Source: Bacteroidota bacterium (GTDB lineage Bacteria; Bacteroidota; Bacteroidia; Chitinophagales; Chitinophagaceae). From it: 64,000 nucleotides of DNA. The notes under the pieces are model-generated. The model worked only from the letters and a program-made list of their open reading frames with translations, searched no databases and had not been told where the DNA came from. Where the stretch lies: positions 186,001-250,000 of the forward strand of contig JAFDXL010000009.1 of the NCBI GenBank assembly GCA_018267955.1, in the 5' to 3' direction. The position numbers and the translations under genes were made by a program. Shown piece after piece: positions 1-9,481 of the stretch (the stretch's first letter is position 1; every line of letters begins with the position of its first letter).

Positions 1-843
1 GATTGTGTGCAGTACTTCCTTTATCAGTTTGGGCCTGCGGTTCAGGTCCAGGTGATGCAGGTAGCCTACTATATTGTCTATGTTGTTTTCATAGACCACT
101 ATTTTAGAAAGCTTGGTATCAATAAACTTCTTCTTTACGTCTGCAATAGGTGTATTTATGTCCACGGCTTCCACTTCATTCCTCGGCACCATGCACTTCC
201 TGATCTTTACATTTACCAGGTAAAGGGCATTTTCAAAAAGTTCGGTATTTACTTCCGCCGTATCTGTTTCGTGGCCATGCAGGCTTTGCTTTACAAATAC
301 TTCAAGATCTACACGGTTAAATACTTTTTGGTTTTCCTTTATGCGAACGTTGAATAGGTATTTCAGGATGAATTCAGAGATCGATACAAATATTTTTGCT
401 AGCCACGAAAGCAGGTAATAACTGATCTGCATGGGCACCGCAAATATGGTGAGCACTTGTTCTGCTTTGCTGCGGAATATGGCTTTGGGCAGAAACTCTG
501 CAAACACAAGTATGATCAGGGTAGCCAGTACGGTGTCTATTAATAGGTGCACATACTGAGAGTCGAACGGTGGCGGAAGCATATCCAGGTAGGGCTTCAC
601 CAATTGGGTCATCAGCAAGCCATAGATCACCAGCAGGATGTTTACACCCAGCAGGCTGGTACCGATAAATTCGGCGGGGTCTTCCATGAATTTAGACAAG
701 ATGCGGCCCGACATAGTGCCTTGCTTCTTGCGCAATTCTATATTCAGTTTGTTTACAGAGGTGAATGCTATTTCAATACCTGCAAAGAATCCCATCAGGA
801 TAATGCAGCCAATGATATATAGTATTAAATGGGATGTATCCAT
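1..843 (-). CDS. CNNM/CBS-domain membrane protein (hemolysin C/CorC family), C-terminus beyond window
   Basis: The frame is open from an ATG at 843 down to base 1, so 281 N-terminal residues are visible and the rest lies outside. Residues about 5-27, 62-80 and 99-117 are hydrophobic membrane segments typical of the CNNM (DUF21) domain, and residues from about 215 on, beginning near the KCMVPRNEV motif, look like the start of a CBS pair. The family is linked to Mg/Co efflux, and its Bacteroidota members include the gliding-associated GldE; which subtype this is cannot be decided without the C-terminus. It starts 31 bp after gmk on the same strand, so the two are probably co-transcribed. Confidence 0.85.
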   Translation of the reverse strand, partial: MDTSHLILYIIGCIILMGFFAGIEIAFTSVNKLNIELRKKQGTMSGRILSKFMEDPAEFIGTSLLGVNILLVIYGLLMTQLVKPYLDMLPPPFDSQYVHLLIDTVLATLIILVFAEFLPKAIFRSKAEQVLTIFAVPMQISYYLLSWLAKIFVSISEFILKYLFNVRIKENQKVFNRVDLEVFVKQSLHGHETDTAEVNTELFENALYLVNVKIRKCMVPRNEVEAVDINTPIADVKKKFIDTKLSKIVVYENNIDNIVGYLHHLDLNRRPKLIKEVLHTI

Positions 844-874
844 ATTAAACCAAAGATAGTAAAAAGCTGCCGAC

Positions 875-1444
875 CTATGCGTTAAGGAATTCCTCTACAG
901 TTTGTATGAGTTCCTGCGTCGCTATTTCCAGGTCGTCATTCACTACTATACGGTCAAACTGTGGTGCAAATGTCAATTCATAACGTGCTTTATCCAATCG
1001 CTCCTGCAAGGTTTCCGGTGTTTCTGTATTTCTCGCCATCAGGCGCTCTTTCAATACTTCCAGCGATGGCGCTTGTATGAAAATAGTAAGCGAATTGTGC
1101 GGGTATTTTTGCCGTATAGACAAAGCGCCATGTACATCTATATCTACCAATGGTGCTTTCTCCAGGTTCCATATACGCTCTACTTCGGTTTTAAGTGTAC
1201 CATAATACTTGCCGGTATATACCATTTCCCATTCTACAAAAGCATCCTGTTTTATCAGGTCTTTAAATTCCTCTTCGCTGTAGAAATAATAGTCTTTACC
1301 ATGCTGTTCGCCGGGCCTGGGGCTTCGCGTGCAGGCAGATATGGAAAATGCAAGATGATGATACCGGGCAAGCAAACGTTTTACAAGCGTGGTTTTGCCG
1401 GAACCCGATGGTGCAGTAATGATAATGATCTTACCTTCTGTCAA
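875..1444 (-). CDS. gmk: Guanylate kinase
   Basis: A 189-residue protein of normal length for guanylate kinase, which phosphorylates GMP (and dGMP) to GDP with ATP in the cytoplasm. The P-loop APSGSGKT is at residues 11-18, followed by the GMP-binding stretch SISACTRSPRPGE near residue 35 and the DYYF segment. The start is a TTG at 1444; no ATG lies close to the P-loop, so TTG is needed to keep the N-terminal strand. It is followed 31 bp downstream by the CNNM/CBS gene, which probably forms a short operon with it. Confidence 0.97.
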   Translation of the reverse strand: MTEGKIIIITAPSGSGKTTLVKRLLARYHHLAFSISACTRSPRPGEQHGKDYYFYSEEEFKDLIKQDAFVEWEMVYTGKYYGTLKTEVERIWNLEKAPLVDIDVHGALSIRQKYPHNSLTIFIQAPSLEVLKERLMARNTETPETLQERLDKARYELTFAPQFDRIVVNDDLEIATQELIQTVEEFLNA

Positions 1445-1479
1445 GACAAATAATTAATGGGCTGCAAGATAATAATAAA

Positions 1480-1505
1480 AAAAGGTGCGCTCTTGCACAC
1501 CTTTT
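1480..1505 (-). terminator. Rho-independent terminator of the bacilliredoxin gene
   Basis: Inverted arms AAAAGGTG and CACCTTTT with an inner GC pairing; on the minus strand the stem is followed by a T run. It lies about 20 bp after the stop of the gene at 1525-1938. Confidence 0.75.
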
Positions 1506-1524
1506 CATCAATATCAAAAATTTA

Positions 1525-1938
1525 TTAGCAATACTCTTCGAAAGCCTGCATCAGGTTAGCCGCGATCATTTGCGCAGGGCGGCCTTCTATCATGTGGCGT
1601 TCTATCATATGAACCAGTTTGCCATCTTTGAAAAGGGCTATAGCCGGTGATGATGGCGGGTAAGGCAGTAAATAATGCCTTGCCTGTGCAACACCTTCCA
1701 TATCATAGCCCGCAAAGCTGGTATACAAATGATCAGGTTTTTTTGTGGCATTTTTTACAGCCAGCACCACACCCGGACGGGCAGTACCTGCAGCGCAACC
1801 GCATACAGAATTAATGAACAACAGGCTGGTGCCCGATTGCTTCATTGCGTTATCTGCATCAGCAGCAGTTTTTATTTCTTCAAAACCATTGCTTGTAACT
1901 TCAGCCTTCATTGGGGCCACTATTTCTGTAGGATACAT
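1525..1938 (-). CDS. Bacilliredoxin (BrxA/BrxB family, DUF1094)
   Basis: A 137-residue protein matching the YphP/YqiW family in length and in the redox motif Cys-Gly-Cys at residues 46-48 within NSVCGCAAGTARPG. Family members remove bacillithiol from oxidised protein thiols in the cytoplasm, so its presence suggests bacillithiol is used here (inference). The ATG start at 1938 gives MYPTEIV, as in characterised homologues. It is monocistronic, with its own terminator. Confidence 0.92.
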   Translation of the reverse strand: MYPTEIVAPMKAEVTSNGFEEIKTAADADNAMKQSGTSLLFINSVCGCAAGTARPGVVLAVKNATKKPDHLYTSFAGYDMEGVAQARHYLLPYPPSSPAIALFKDGKLVHMIERHMIEGRPAQMIAANLMQAFEEYC

Positions 1939-2104
1939 CTTCGATTAAAATTTGTTACGCAAAATTAAGATTTATGCGGCTAACTGTTGTGATTATACTA
2001 TAACGAAAAATGATACATCTTTTTTTTAATTCCCCCTATAAATAACCTTTTCAGATTAGTTTCACATCCTTATCTTTTCGTTCTTTTGTACCCAGCGCAC
2101 TTAT

Positions 2105-3868
2105 ATGAAGAAATATATATTATTTGCTGCCTGTATATTAACTATTACAGCTTGCAATCACAGGGAAAAAACTGATAATCGCAGTTCTTTTCAAAAGATA
2201 TTGGACAATTATTGGGAAGAAAGAATGCAGCTATTTCCGCTGGAGGCTACCGCTAATGGCGATAACAGGTATAACGATAGGATGACTATCACTATCTCTG
2301 AAAGTTTCCTCGATAGTCTCAGCCGTTTTTATCAAAAGCAATTGCATCTCATAGGCGCAGTAGACACGACCAGGCTTAATGAAGAGGAGAAATTGAGCTA
2401 TACCTTATTCAGTTACGAAATGAATATGAACCTGGAGGGCTTGAAGTTCCCAACACATTATCTCCCTATCAACCAATTTTGGTCGCCTACATTAGATCTG
2501 CCTCAATTAGGTTCCGGTAAGGGCAATCAGCCTTTTAAGACTGTTAAGGACTATAAAGATTTTCTGAAAAGGGTATCTGTTTTTCCGGCATGGGGCGATA
2601 CGGCTATCGCCAATATGCGGGTGGGCATTGCCAAAGGTTGGGTATTGCCTAAAGCCCTGGTAATAAAAATACTGCCACAACTAAAAGCAATGATCGTCAA
2701 CGATGCGAAAGAAAGTATTTTCTATGGCCCGCTTAATGATATGCCTAAGACCTTCTCACCGGAGGACAAGCAAAAACTGACGGCAGACTATGAAGCTGCT
2801 ATCTCGAACGAGATCATCCCTACTTATAAAAAACTGTATGATTTCTTTGAGTCCGAATATATGCCGAAGGCCAGGACAACCACAGGGGTAGGGGATTTAC
2901 CCGATGGTAAAGCATATTATGAATATTGCGCCCGCTACTGGACAACAACAAACCTATCGCCGGATAGCATATACCAGATAGGGCTTGCCGAAGTAAGCCG
3001 CCTCGAAGCAGAAATGAACAAGGTGAAAGAACAAACGGGTTACGCAGGCGATTTGAAAAGTTTCTTTCAATACACCACTACCGATCCTAAATTCTTTCCA
3101 TTCCATACACCACAGGAAGTGTTGGATAGCTTCTGGAATATTAAAAAGCAAGAAGATCCCCAGCTAAAACGTTTATTTAACCACACACCTAAAACACCAT
3201 TTACCATCAGGCAAACGGAAGCCTTCCGCGCAGCTTCTGCAAGTGCAGAATACAATCCGGGTTCAGAAGATGGTAGCCGTCCGGGTGTATTTTATGTGCC
3301 TATCCTTGATGCAACAAAGTACAACGCAGTAGGGATGCAAACGCTTTTTCTGCATGAAGCCATTCCCGGACATCATTACCAGATAAGCCTGGCGCAGGAA
3401 AATGAAGGATTGCCTAAGTTTCGCAAGTTTCTATGGTATGGAGCTTATGGCGAGGGCTGGGCATTATATAGTGAATCGTTAGGTAAAGAACTGGGATTAT
3501 ATAAAGACCCCTATCAATACTTCGGCCATCTGAGTGACGGCATCCACCGTGCTATACGCTTAGTTGTAGATGTAGGTATGCATACCAAAGGAATGACAAG
3601 AGAAGAAGCTATTGCATACATGTGCGCGCACGAAAGCATTGATGAAGCAGGGGCTATTGCTGAGATAGAAAGATATATGGCAATACCGGGGCAGGCACTT
3701 TCCTATAAGATGGGGCAGCTGCACATAGCCGCTTTGCGTAAGAAATATGAAGCGCAGCTGGGAGCTAAATTCAAGATTGCTTCTTTTCATGATGAGGTGC
3801 TGAAAGATGGCTGTCTGCCATTAGATGTGCTAACCGCAAAGATGGATAAGTGGGCTGCAAAGCAATAG
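2105..3868 (+). CDS. DUF885 family lipoprotein, putative metallo-hydrolase/peptidase
   Basis: A 587-residue protein with a lipoprotein signal peptide (ITAC, Cys17), so probably anchored in the outer membrane or periplasm. Near residue 417 it has HEAIPGHHYQ, the conserved metal-binding-like motif of DUF885, and further acidic motifs follow (GEGWALY, CAHESIDEAGAIAE). Some DUF885 proteins have been described as carboxypeptidase-like, but the substrate is unknown here. Length is normal for the family. It stands alone between a divergent redox gene and an envelope protein. Confidence 0.9.
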   Translation: MKKYILFAACILTITACNHREKTDNRSSFQKILDNYWEERMQLFPLEATANGDNRYNDRMTITISESFLDSLSRFYQKQLHLIGAVDTTRLNEEEKLSYTLFSYEMNMNLEGLKFPTHYLPINQFWSPTLDLPQLGSGKGNQPFKTVKDYKDFLKRVSVFPAWGDTAIANMRVGIAKGWVLPKALVIKILPQLKAMIVNDAKESIFYGPLNDMPKTFSPEDKQKLTADYEAAISNEIIPTYKKLYDFFESEYMPKARTTTGVGDLPDGKAYYEYCARYWTTTNLSPDSIYQIGLAEVSRLEAEMNKVKEQTGYAGDLKSFFQYTTTDPKFFPFHTPQEVLDSFWNIKKQEDPQLKRLFNHTPKTPFTIRQTEAFRAASASAEYNPGSEDGSRPGVFYVPILDATKYNAVGMQTLFLHEAIPGHHYQISLAQENEGLPKFRKFLWYGAYGEGWALYSESLGKELGLYKDPYQYFGHLSDGIHRAIRLVVDVGMHTKGMTREEAIAYMCAHESIDEAGAIAEIERYMAIPGQALSYKMGQLHIAALRKKYEAQLGAKFKIASFHDEVLKDGCLPLDVLTAKMDKWAAKQ

Positions 3869-3957
3869 TATTAATATCTTATTAATTCAGGAGCATGTAT
3901 TATGGCTTATACAATATCAGGTGCGCATTACCGTTATTTTCTAAAGCCTGAAAATAT

Positions 3958-4554
3958 ATGCGATACCTAATTGTTCCCGTTTTGCTGCTGTTATCAGCAA
4001 ATACGTTTGCACAAACCCATAATGCAGCTAAGAATGCTATAGCTATTACGGCAGCTACTTTAACTCAAACCACGCCATTGGGCTTCGGCGCCCAGTACGA
4101 CCGCTCTATTGATAAGTCCGGCAAATGGAACTTTACTGTGCCGGTATCTTATTCTTTTGGCAATAGCAATCCTTGCGACCCAACTATAAAAACAAGGATG
4201 TTCAGGGCTTACCCCGGTGTAAAATTTTATCCCGCCGGTAACGATCACAAGGTGAATTATGCGATCGGTGCATCCGCTGTAGTAGGCGTTGGCTCTTCTA
4301 ACTGCAATTGCGATGCTATTACTGATGATAAGCAAAAAACTCAGCTGGATGCCACGGCTCCGGCAAGCGATAAACAATTCTCTAAACGCACGGAAGCCGG
4401 TGTAATGATCAATAATGCATTGACGGTGCAGGCATGCAAGCATACCTTTATCGGCGCTGAATTAGGTTTGGGGAGTAATTATGTTAATTATAGATCGATT
4501 GCCGGCGCTGAATTCGCCTTCCGTTTCAGCTTTAATATTGGTTATAGATTTTAG
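3958..4554 (+). CDS. Secreted/outer-membrane hypothetical protein
   Basis: A 198-residue protein with a clear signal peptide (LLLLSANTFAQ, cleavage near residue 18). The mature part is rich in alternating hydrophobic and aromatic strands and ends with Phe (FRFSFNIGYRF), typical of small outer-membrane beta-barrels. No specific family is recognised. It ends in a bidirectional terminator shared with ftcD. Confidence 0.75.
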   Translation: MRYLIVPVLLLLSANTFAQTHNAAKNAIAITAATLTQTTPLGFGAQYDRSIDKSGKWNFTVPVSYSFGNSNPCDPTIKTRMFRAYPGVKFYPAGNDHKVNYAIGASAVVGVGSSNCNCDAITDDKQKTQLDATAPASDKQFSKRTEAGVMINNALTVQACKHTFIGAELGLGSNYVNYRSIAGAEFAFRFSFNIGYRF

Positions 4555-4571
4555 TCAATCTTTCTGTAAAG

Positions 4572-4602
4572 AAAAAGGCTACCTCGCAGGGTAGCCTTTT
4601 TT
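4572..4602. terminator. Bidirectional Rho-independent terminator
   Basis: AAAAAGGCTACC and GGTAGCCTTTTTT form a 12-bp stem with a 6-nt loop between two convergent genes, with A and T runs on both sides. Confidence 0.9.
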
Positions 4603-4618
4603 ATCTTTTATGGAGCAG

Positions 4619-6307
4619 CTATTTGATCTTACTTATTACGATCTCCATTATTTCTTTTTCACGTGCATCTGATGCTTCACTCATCGCTATCGCTTTTTCT
4701 ACAAGTGGTTTCACCTCAGGATGCTCTTTAAGGTCCTGGGCATTGATGATGACGTTCAGATAAGCTCCCTTTACCGCTGTTCGTGCGCATAATGCAGCTA
4801 CACCGGCGTCACTCACACTGTTAGGATTACCTTTCTCTGCCATTGCTTTGGCAAGATCGAAAGACTGGAACGCAAGCTCCATAGTGCGATAAGGTACTTT
4901 GATTGCTGTTATGGTAGCAGCTTCTATAGCCAGTTTACGTGCGGCTTTTTCTTCATCGTTTCCTTTGGGCAATCCAAATGCCGCCATGATCAGGTTAAAG
5001 GCATTGGTATCTTCATCCACCAGGGCCAGCATTTCTTTCATCATGGCCTGCCCGCGATCCGCATAGTCTGAAAACTCTTTCCAGCGTTCGTCCCAGCCTT
5101 TTTTATGAGAAGAAAGGTTAGCTACCATGGTACTTAATGCTGCGCTCAACGCACCGCAATAAGCGGCAATAGAGCCACCACCCGGCGCGGGAGATTCACT
5201 GGCAGTTTCTGCTGCAAAAGCAGTTACGGTCATGTCCACCAGCTTCTTCACATTTGTATCCTGCATTCGGTATTCGATGATCTTTTTCTGCGGGTCAAAT
5301 GGCGATAGCTCATCCAGTCCCATAGATTTAATGGCTATGCGTATTAGTTCTGCATCACCAACACCCACACTGCGCTTTTGTTTTTCCAGGAAGTACTTAC
5401 CTGCATCCAGCATAGCTTTTAGCGGTACCAGCCCCACCAGCTCACTGCCTGTAACACGCATACCTCTTGCTGTTGCTCGTTCGCAGGCAGTGTCAAATGC
5501 AATATGCATAGGTGTTACATTCATATTGGTAAGGTTCATAGATATCTGGGCAATACCATATTCTTCAATAAACCAGCCTATGCCTTTTACACTTTTCAGT
5601 AGTCCCGGCTCCCATACCGCTTCACCATTGGCATCTTTTACAGGCTTTCCTTTCTCATCTTTTTTCTGGCGGCCTTTTTCACGTATATCAAAGGCAACAG
5701 CATTAGCGCGCCTTGTAGATGTTGTATTGAGGTTTACATTATAAGCGATCAGGAAATCGCGAACGCCAATAACGGTCGCTCCGCTTTTTTCGTTGAATGC
5801 TGCAGTGCCATAATCCGGCTTCCATTCCGGTTTAGTGATCTTAGCTGCAAAGCCTTCGTATTCGCCGCTGCGTATATCTGCCAGGTTTTTCCTGTAGTCT
5901 GCAGATGCCGCGTATTCGTACAGGTAAACAGGTATGTTCAGTTCTTCGCCCACACGCTTACCCAGCATTTTGGCAAACTCAACGGTTTCTTCCATCGTTA
6001 TTCCGCTGATGGGAATAAGCGGACAAACATCGGTAGCGCCCATGCGCGGATGTTCGCCTTTATGGGTGCGCATATCTATCAGCTCGCCAGCCTTTTTTAT
6101 AGCCTGGTAAGCAGCTTCTACAACTGCATACGGGTTGCCAACAATAGTTACTACGGTTCTGTTGGTAGCCTTACCGGGGTCTACGTCCAGCAGCTTAGCT
6201 CCTTCTACCTTTTCTATTTCGTCGGTTATTTGCGTAATGATATCCATATTGCGCCCTTCGCTGAAATTGGGCACGCATTCTATAATGGCGTTTTTGAAGT
6301 CTTTCAT
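4619..6307 (-). CDS. ftcD: Bifunctional glutamate formimidoyltransferase / formimidotetrahydrofolate cyclodeaminase
   Basis: A 562-residue protein with both FTCD domains. Residues about 8-330 form the formiminotransferase part (IIECVPNFSEGRN at the start, TDVCPLIPISG near 90), and residues about 355-560 the cyclodeaminase part (SPAPGGGSIAAYCGALSAAL). It transfers the formimino group from N-formimino-glutamate to tetrahydrofolate and then releases ammonia, the last step of one histidine degradation route. No hut genes are adjacent in the window. Length agrees with full bifunctional enzymes. Confidence 0.96.
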   Translation of the reverse strand: MKDFKNAIIECVPNFSEGRNMDIITQITDEIEKVEGAKLLDVDPGKATNRTVVTIVGNPYAVVEAAYQAIKKAGELIDMRTHKGEHPRMGATDVCPLIPISGITMEETVEFAKMLGKRVGEELNIPVYLYEYAASADYRKNLADIRSGEYEGFAAKITKPEWKPDYGTAAFNEKSGATVIGVRDFLIAYNVNLNTTSTRRANAVAFDIREKGRQKKDEKGKPVKDANGEAVWEPGLLKSVKGIGWFIEEYGIAQISMNLTNMNVTPMHIAFDTACERATARGMRVTGSELVGLVPLKAMLDAGKYFLEKQKRSVGVGDAELIRIAIKSMGLDELSPFDPQKKIIEYRMQDTNVKKLVDMTVTAFAAETASESPAPGGGSIAAYCGALSAALSTMVANLSSHKKGWDERWKEFSDYADRGQAMMKEMLALVDEDTNAFNLIMAAFGLPKGNDEEKAARKLAIEAATITAIKVPYRTMELAFQSFDLAKAMAEKGNPNSVSDAGVAALCARTAVKGAYLNVIINAQDLKEHPEVKPLVEKAIAMSEASDAREKEIMEIVISKIK

Positions 6308-6425
6308 TGATAATTATTGGAGCATAAAAATAGAGATTTTACTGCTTGCTATATATTTTACTATTGTTATATGCGTGGCAAAAGCCTGTTAATGCTTGTT
6401 AAACGCTGGTTAACGGGTTGCAAAT

Positions 6426-6441
6426 GCAGGGTTAACCCTGC
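6426..6441. promoter_or_regulatory. Perfect 16-bp palindrome between divergent genes
   Basis: GCAGGGTTAACCCTGC is a perfect inverted repeat in the divergent intergenic region between ftcD and the gene at 6502, followed on the plus strand by a T run. It could be an operator or a terminator-like hairpin; the absence of a plus-strand gene upstream favours a regulatory site. Several GTTAA words precede it. Confidence 0.4.
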
Positions 6442-6501
6442 CTGTTTTTTCTGAAACATGCGCCTGGTGACGGATATTTACATCACCAAACAAACATACT
6501 C

Positions 6502-7032
6502 ATGAAAAGAATCATCTACATCGCCATCCTGCTCACCTTTACGGTGACGGGGGCTTTTGCCCAGGCAGCGGGGGCCGGTGCTTCGCAAACTACCAACTTG
6601 CAGTTGTCTGATGCCATCGAACTGAGCCTGTTAACCAGCAGCACCGTAGCGATGGAATTTAATACGGTAAATGACTATGCAAATGGGATCGAGTCTGATG
6701 AGCATACTTTCCAGATAAAATCAAATAAAAAATTCGTTGTTCGTGTAAAGGTGCAGTCTTCTTATTTTACTTATATGGGCTCATCTGCCGATCCTAAGAT
6801 GAAAACAAACTCTGTTCTGAAATTTAAAATTGCATCTAATCATACAGGCGGAACGCTCACATCCGGCTATACCAATTATAAAGCCCTGTCTACAAGCGGT
6901 TCTAAGGTGATCAATAATGGCGCAGCAGGCGGCAATAATACTTTCTCTGTAAAGTATAAAGCCACACCTGGTTTCACGTATCCTGCCGGTACTTATACTG
7001 TTGATGTAGTATATACAGCTACGCAATCCTGA
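6502..7032 (+). CDS. Secreted hypothetical protein, pilin/DUF4402-like fold suspected
   Basis: A 176-residue protein with a signal peptide ending at GAFAQ (about residue 21). The mature part is Ser/Thr/Asn-rich and predicted as all-beta; the C-terminal pattern TYPAGTYTVDVVYTATQ resembles the last strands of DUF4402 and spore-coat-U/pilin-like domains. No catalytic motif is visible. It has a strong terminator immediately downstream and is probably monocistronic. Function unknown; surface or periplasmic structural role is inference. Confidence 0.72.
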   Translation: MKRIIYIAILLTFTVTGAFAQAAGAGASQTTNLQLSDAIELSLLTSSTVAMEFNTVNDYANGIESDEHTFQIKSNKKFVVRVKVQSSYFTYMGSSADPKMKTNSVLKFKIASNHTGGTLTSGYTNYKALSTSGSKVINNGAAGGNNTFSVKYKATPGFTYPAGTYTVDVVYTATQS

Positions 7033-7052
7033 TCGGCACAAACTAATATTTA

Positions 7053-7081
7053 TTAAAGCCTGCTCAACGAGCAGGCTTTAA
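7053..7081 (+). terminator. Rho-independent terminator
   Basis: TTAAAGCCTGCTC and GAGCAGGCTTTAA make a perfect 13-bp stem with a 3-nt loop, followed by a T run, 20 bp after the stop codon at 7032. Confidence 0.92.
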
Positions 7082-7167
7082 TGTTTTTTAATTATCAAAA
7101 AAGACATTTCTTTAACCAGCGGCTAACAACATATTATTTTTTAGTGCTTTACATTTACGGTTGAATT

Positions 7168-7998
7168 ATGAGACGGATTTCATATTTGATCGTTCTGCCT
7201 GCGTTATCGTTTATTGTGAATACTGCTAATGCGCAATTTGCGGAAGAGGTACGTGCTTTGCGGCCCGGGCAAAGTGTTACACCGCGTACAGTAGGTGAAA
7301 GTTGTTTTCAACTGGGTGTTACGGGCGAAACAGGCTGGTCAGAGAAAAGCGACGATGCTGTAGATTCCTACAATAAATATCAGTCGGCAACAGGCTATCT
7401 GTACTTCGGTATTTCTCACAGGTTAGATGTGCAGGCACTGGGTGGTATGCGCAACGATAAATTCCTGGTCAATGGTGTCGATTCTAGGGTATCTGGCTGG
7501 AACCTGGCTGCCGTCGGTTTAAAGTATAATATCTTCAATACCACGTCAAACAATTTTGCATTGGGCCTGCAGGCGCTTGCTAAGATCCCCAACATATCTT
7601 CTGATTACCCGGCAGATAAAGTGGCACCTCGTGTATCATTACTGGCAGAGTATAACCCGGCCGGGCAGGTTTCATTATTGGCAAATGTGGGTATAGATTA
7701 TGATGGTGTCAGTAATGATCCCAAAGGTATATATGGTTTCCAATCGGCCTTTATGCTCAACGACTGGCTGGGTAGTTTTATAGAAACCTACGGTACCTAT
7801 CAATACCGTGTTTTCTATAACCATATTGATCTGGGTGTTTTTGCGCATGTAGCGCATCATTTTATGATACATGCATCCTGCGGCATGGGTGTCATTGGCA
7901 ATAGGCAGGATGAGGGCTTTTTTGCCGCCGGCCTCGCTTATCGCTTCTCCACCATCAGCAACCGCCACAGGTGGATATATGGCGAATACAAGGATTAA
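7168..7998 (+). CDS. Outer-membrane beta-barrel, MetA-pathway/transporter-like
   Basis: A 276-residue protein with a signal peptide (NTANAQ, cleavage near residue 22). The body shows repeated amphipathic strands with Gly and aromatic residues and an N-terminal RPGQSVTPRTV segment as in the 'transporter, MetA-pathway of phenol degradation' superfamily; the name of that family does not imply phenol metabolism here. Its last 4 bases overlap the convergent metallopeptidase gene. Confidence 0.75.
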   Translation: MRRISYLIVLPALSFIVNTANAQFAEEVRALRPGQSVTPRTVGESCFQLGVTGETGWSEKSDDAVDSYNKYQSATGYLYFGISHRLDVQALGGMRNDKFLVNGVDSRVSGWNLAAVGLKYNIFNTTSNNFALGLQALAKIPNISSDYPADKVAPRVSLLAEYNPAGQVSLLANVGIDYDGVSNDPKGIYGFQSAFMLNDWLGSFIETYGTYQYRVFYNHIDLGVFAHVAHHFMIHASCGMGVIGNRQDEGFFAAGLAYRFSTISNRHRWIYGEYKD

Positions 7999-8846
7999 AG
8001 GTCTTCGGCATCAAAGGTATTTCCCTGCCTGATATCGCCTGTTTCATAGCCTTTTTTAAACCACTTCATCCGTTGGGCCGATGTGCCATGTGTAAATGCA
8101 TCAGGTACAATATATCCCTGCGATTGCTTTTGCAGCCTGTCGTCGCCAATTGCCTGGGCTGCATTTAGTGCCTCATCAATATCCCCCGGTTGTACAATTC
8201 CTTTTGTCTCTGTGTAGTGTGCCCATACGCCGGCATAAAAATCTGCCTGCAATTCCAGTCGCACAGATAACTGGTTATACTCTTTTTCACTTAGCCTGCT
8301 GCGAAGCTGTTGCATTTGCTCTGATACGCCCAGGAGGTTTTGTACATGATGTCCTACTTCATGCGCCACTACGTACGCCATGGTGAAATCCCCCGGGGCA
8401 TGAAACCTGTTTTTTAGTTCATCATAGAACGATAAGTCTATATAAACTTTTTCATCTGCAGGGCAGTAAAAAGGGCCCATGCTGGCTACCGCATTACCGC
8501 ATGCAGATTCCACGGGATTATTAAACAGGGCTAACTTCGGCTTTTGATAAGTTTTACCCATCTTCCGGAATATATCTGTCCACACATCTTCGGTCTCTGC
8601 AAGCACTACGCTTACAAAATGGTGCGCTTCGCTTTCTGATTGTGTTTCCTGGTACGGTTCATCCTGGGTGGCTTTAGGCATAGTAGGACTTTCCTGCAAT
8701 ACCTGGCCGGGGTCGCCACCAAGGAAATACACAATAATAGCGATGATAATGGTACCGATACCTCCGCCGATCACCTTGCCGCCACTGCCGCCACTGCCAC
8801 GCAGGTCTTCTACATTATCGCTTTCTCTTCTGCCTTTCCAGAGCAT
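7995..8846 (-). CDS. Neutral zinc metallopeptidase, YpfJ/KPN_02809 family
   Basis: A 283-residue protein with an N-terminal Gly/Arg-rich cytoplasmic tail (MLWKGRRESDNVEDLRG), one membrane segment at about residues 30-43 and a periplasmic catalytic domain. The zinc site HEVGH is at residues 162-166. Length, the acidic N-terminal motif and the single anchor all fit the family. Its substrate is unknown. It converges on the gene at 7168, overlapping by 4 bp. Confidence 0.92.
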   Translation of the reverse strand: MLWKGRRESDNVEDLRGSGGSGGKVIGGGIGTIIIAIIVYFLGGDPGQVLQESPTMPKATQDEPYQETQSESEAHHFVSVVLAETEDVWTDIFRKMGKTYQKPKLALFNNPVESACGNAVASMGPFYCPADEKVYIDLSFYDELKNRFHAPGDFTMAYVVAHEVGHHVQNLLGVSEQMQQLRSRLSEKEYNQLSVRLELQADFYAGVWAHYTETKGIVQPGDIDEALNAAQAIGDDRLQKQSQGYIVPDAFTHGTSAQRMKWFKKGYETGDIRQGNTFDAEDL

Positions 8847-8926
8847 AAATAAACTGTTTAGGTAAAACTATAGGTTTTCAATTCATTGTTCAGATAGGGA
8901 ATCAATCAAAATTTCGTTCCATTGGC

Positions 8927-9481
8927 ATGAGTTTTAACGGCGATGTATATATGCAGTCCGAATTACCTAAAGTGAAGACCATAAAGCCTACGGGTTTTAA
9001 AAAGTACTTCAACAGCTTTGCCAATAAGGTAACAACAGCTACAGGTAGTCCCTGGGCATTTATTCTTGCTTTGATTACTGTTATACTTTGGGCAGTGACA
9101 GGACCTGTTTTCAAGTTTTCAGAAACCTGGCAACTGGTCATTAATACAGGTACTACTATTGTTACTTTCTTAATGGTATTTGTGATACAGCATGCGCAAA
9201 ATAAAGATACGGTCGCCTTGCATCTTAAGATGAACGAGCTGATAGCATCTACGCAACACGCCAGCAACAGGCTTATTAATATTGAAGACTTAACGGAAGA
9301 AGAGCTAATTACGCTAAAGCAATTTTACATCAAATTATCCGAGCTGTCCAAAAAGAATAACGACCTGTTTTCTACGCACTCTCTCGACGAGGCTGAAGAT
9401 AACAACGAAGAGAAAGCAGGTCATTATAATACCCGAAGGACGAGTAGAGCACCCAAACCTACTGGTTCAGATAACAGCTAG
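8927..9481 (+). CDS. Low-affinity iron permease family membrane protein
   Basis: A 184-residue protein whose residues about 18-105 match the Fet4-like/low-affinity iron permease domain (FNSFANKVTTATGSPWAF, two membrane segments, then VIQHAQNKDTVALHLKMNEL). The C-terminal 50 residues are charged and low in complexity. Bacterial members are about this size and their transport role is poorly tested. The ATG at 8927 is used; one at 8951 is possible. The 3' end overlaps the convergent lipoprotein gene by 23 bp. Confidence 0.88.
   Translation: MSFNGDVYMQSELPKVKTIKPTGFKKYFNSFANKVTTATGSPWAFILALITVILWAVTGPVFKFSETWQLVINTGTTIVTFLMVFVIQHAQNKDTVALHLKMNELIASTQHASNRLINIEDLTEEELITLKQFYIKLSELSKKNNDLFSTHSLDEAEDNNEEKAGHYNTRRTSRAPKPTGSDNS

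Noticed and set aside
7-822. Plus-strand frames over the first 800 bases
   Set aside because: They are antisense to an intact CNNM/CBS gene that runs off the window edge on the minus strand and show no protein features.
902-1453. Plus-strand frame of 183 codons
   Set aside because: Lies opposite guanylate kinase, whose motifs are unmistakable.
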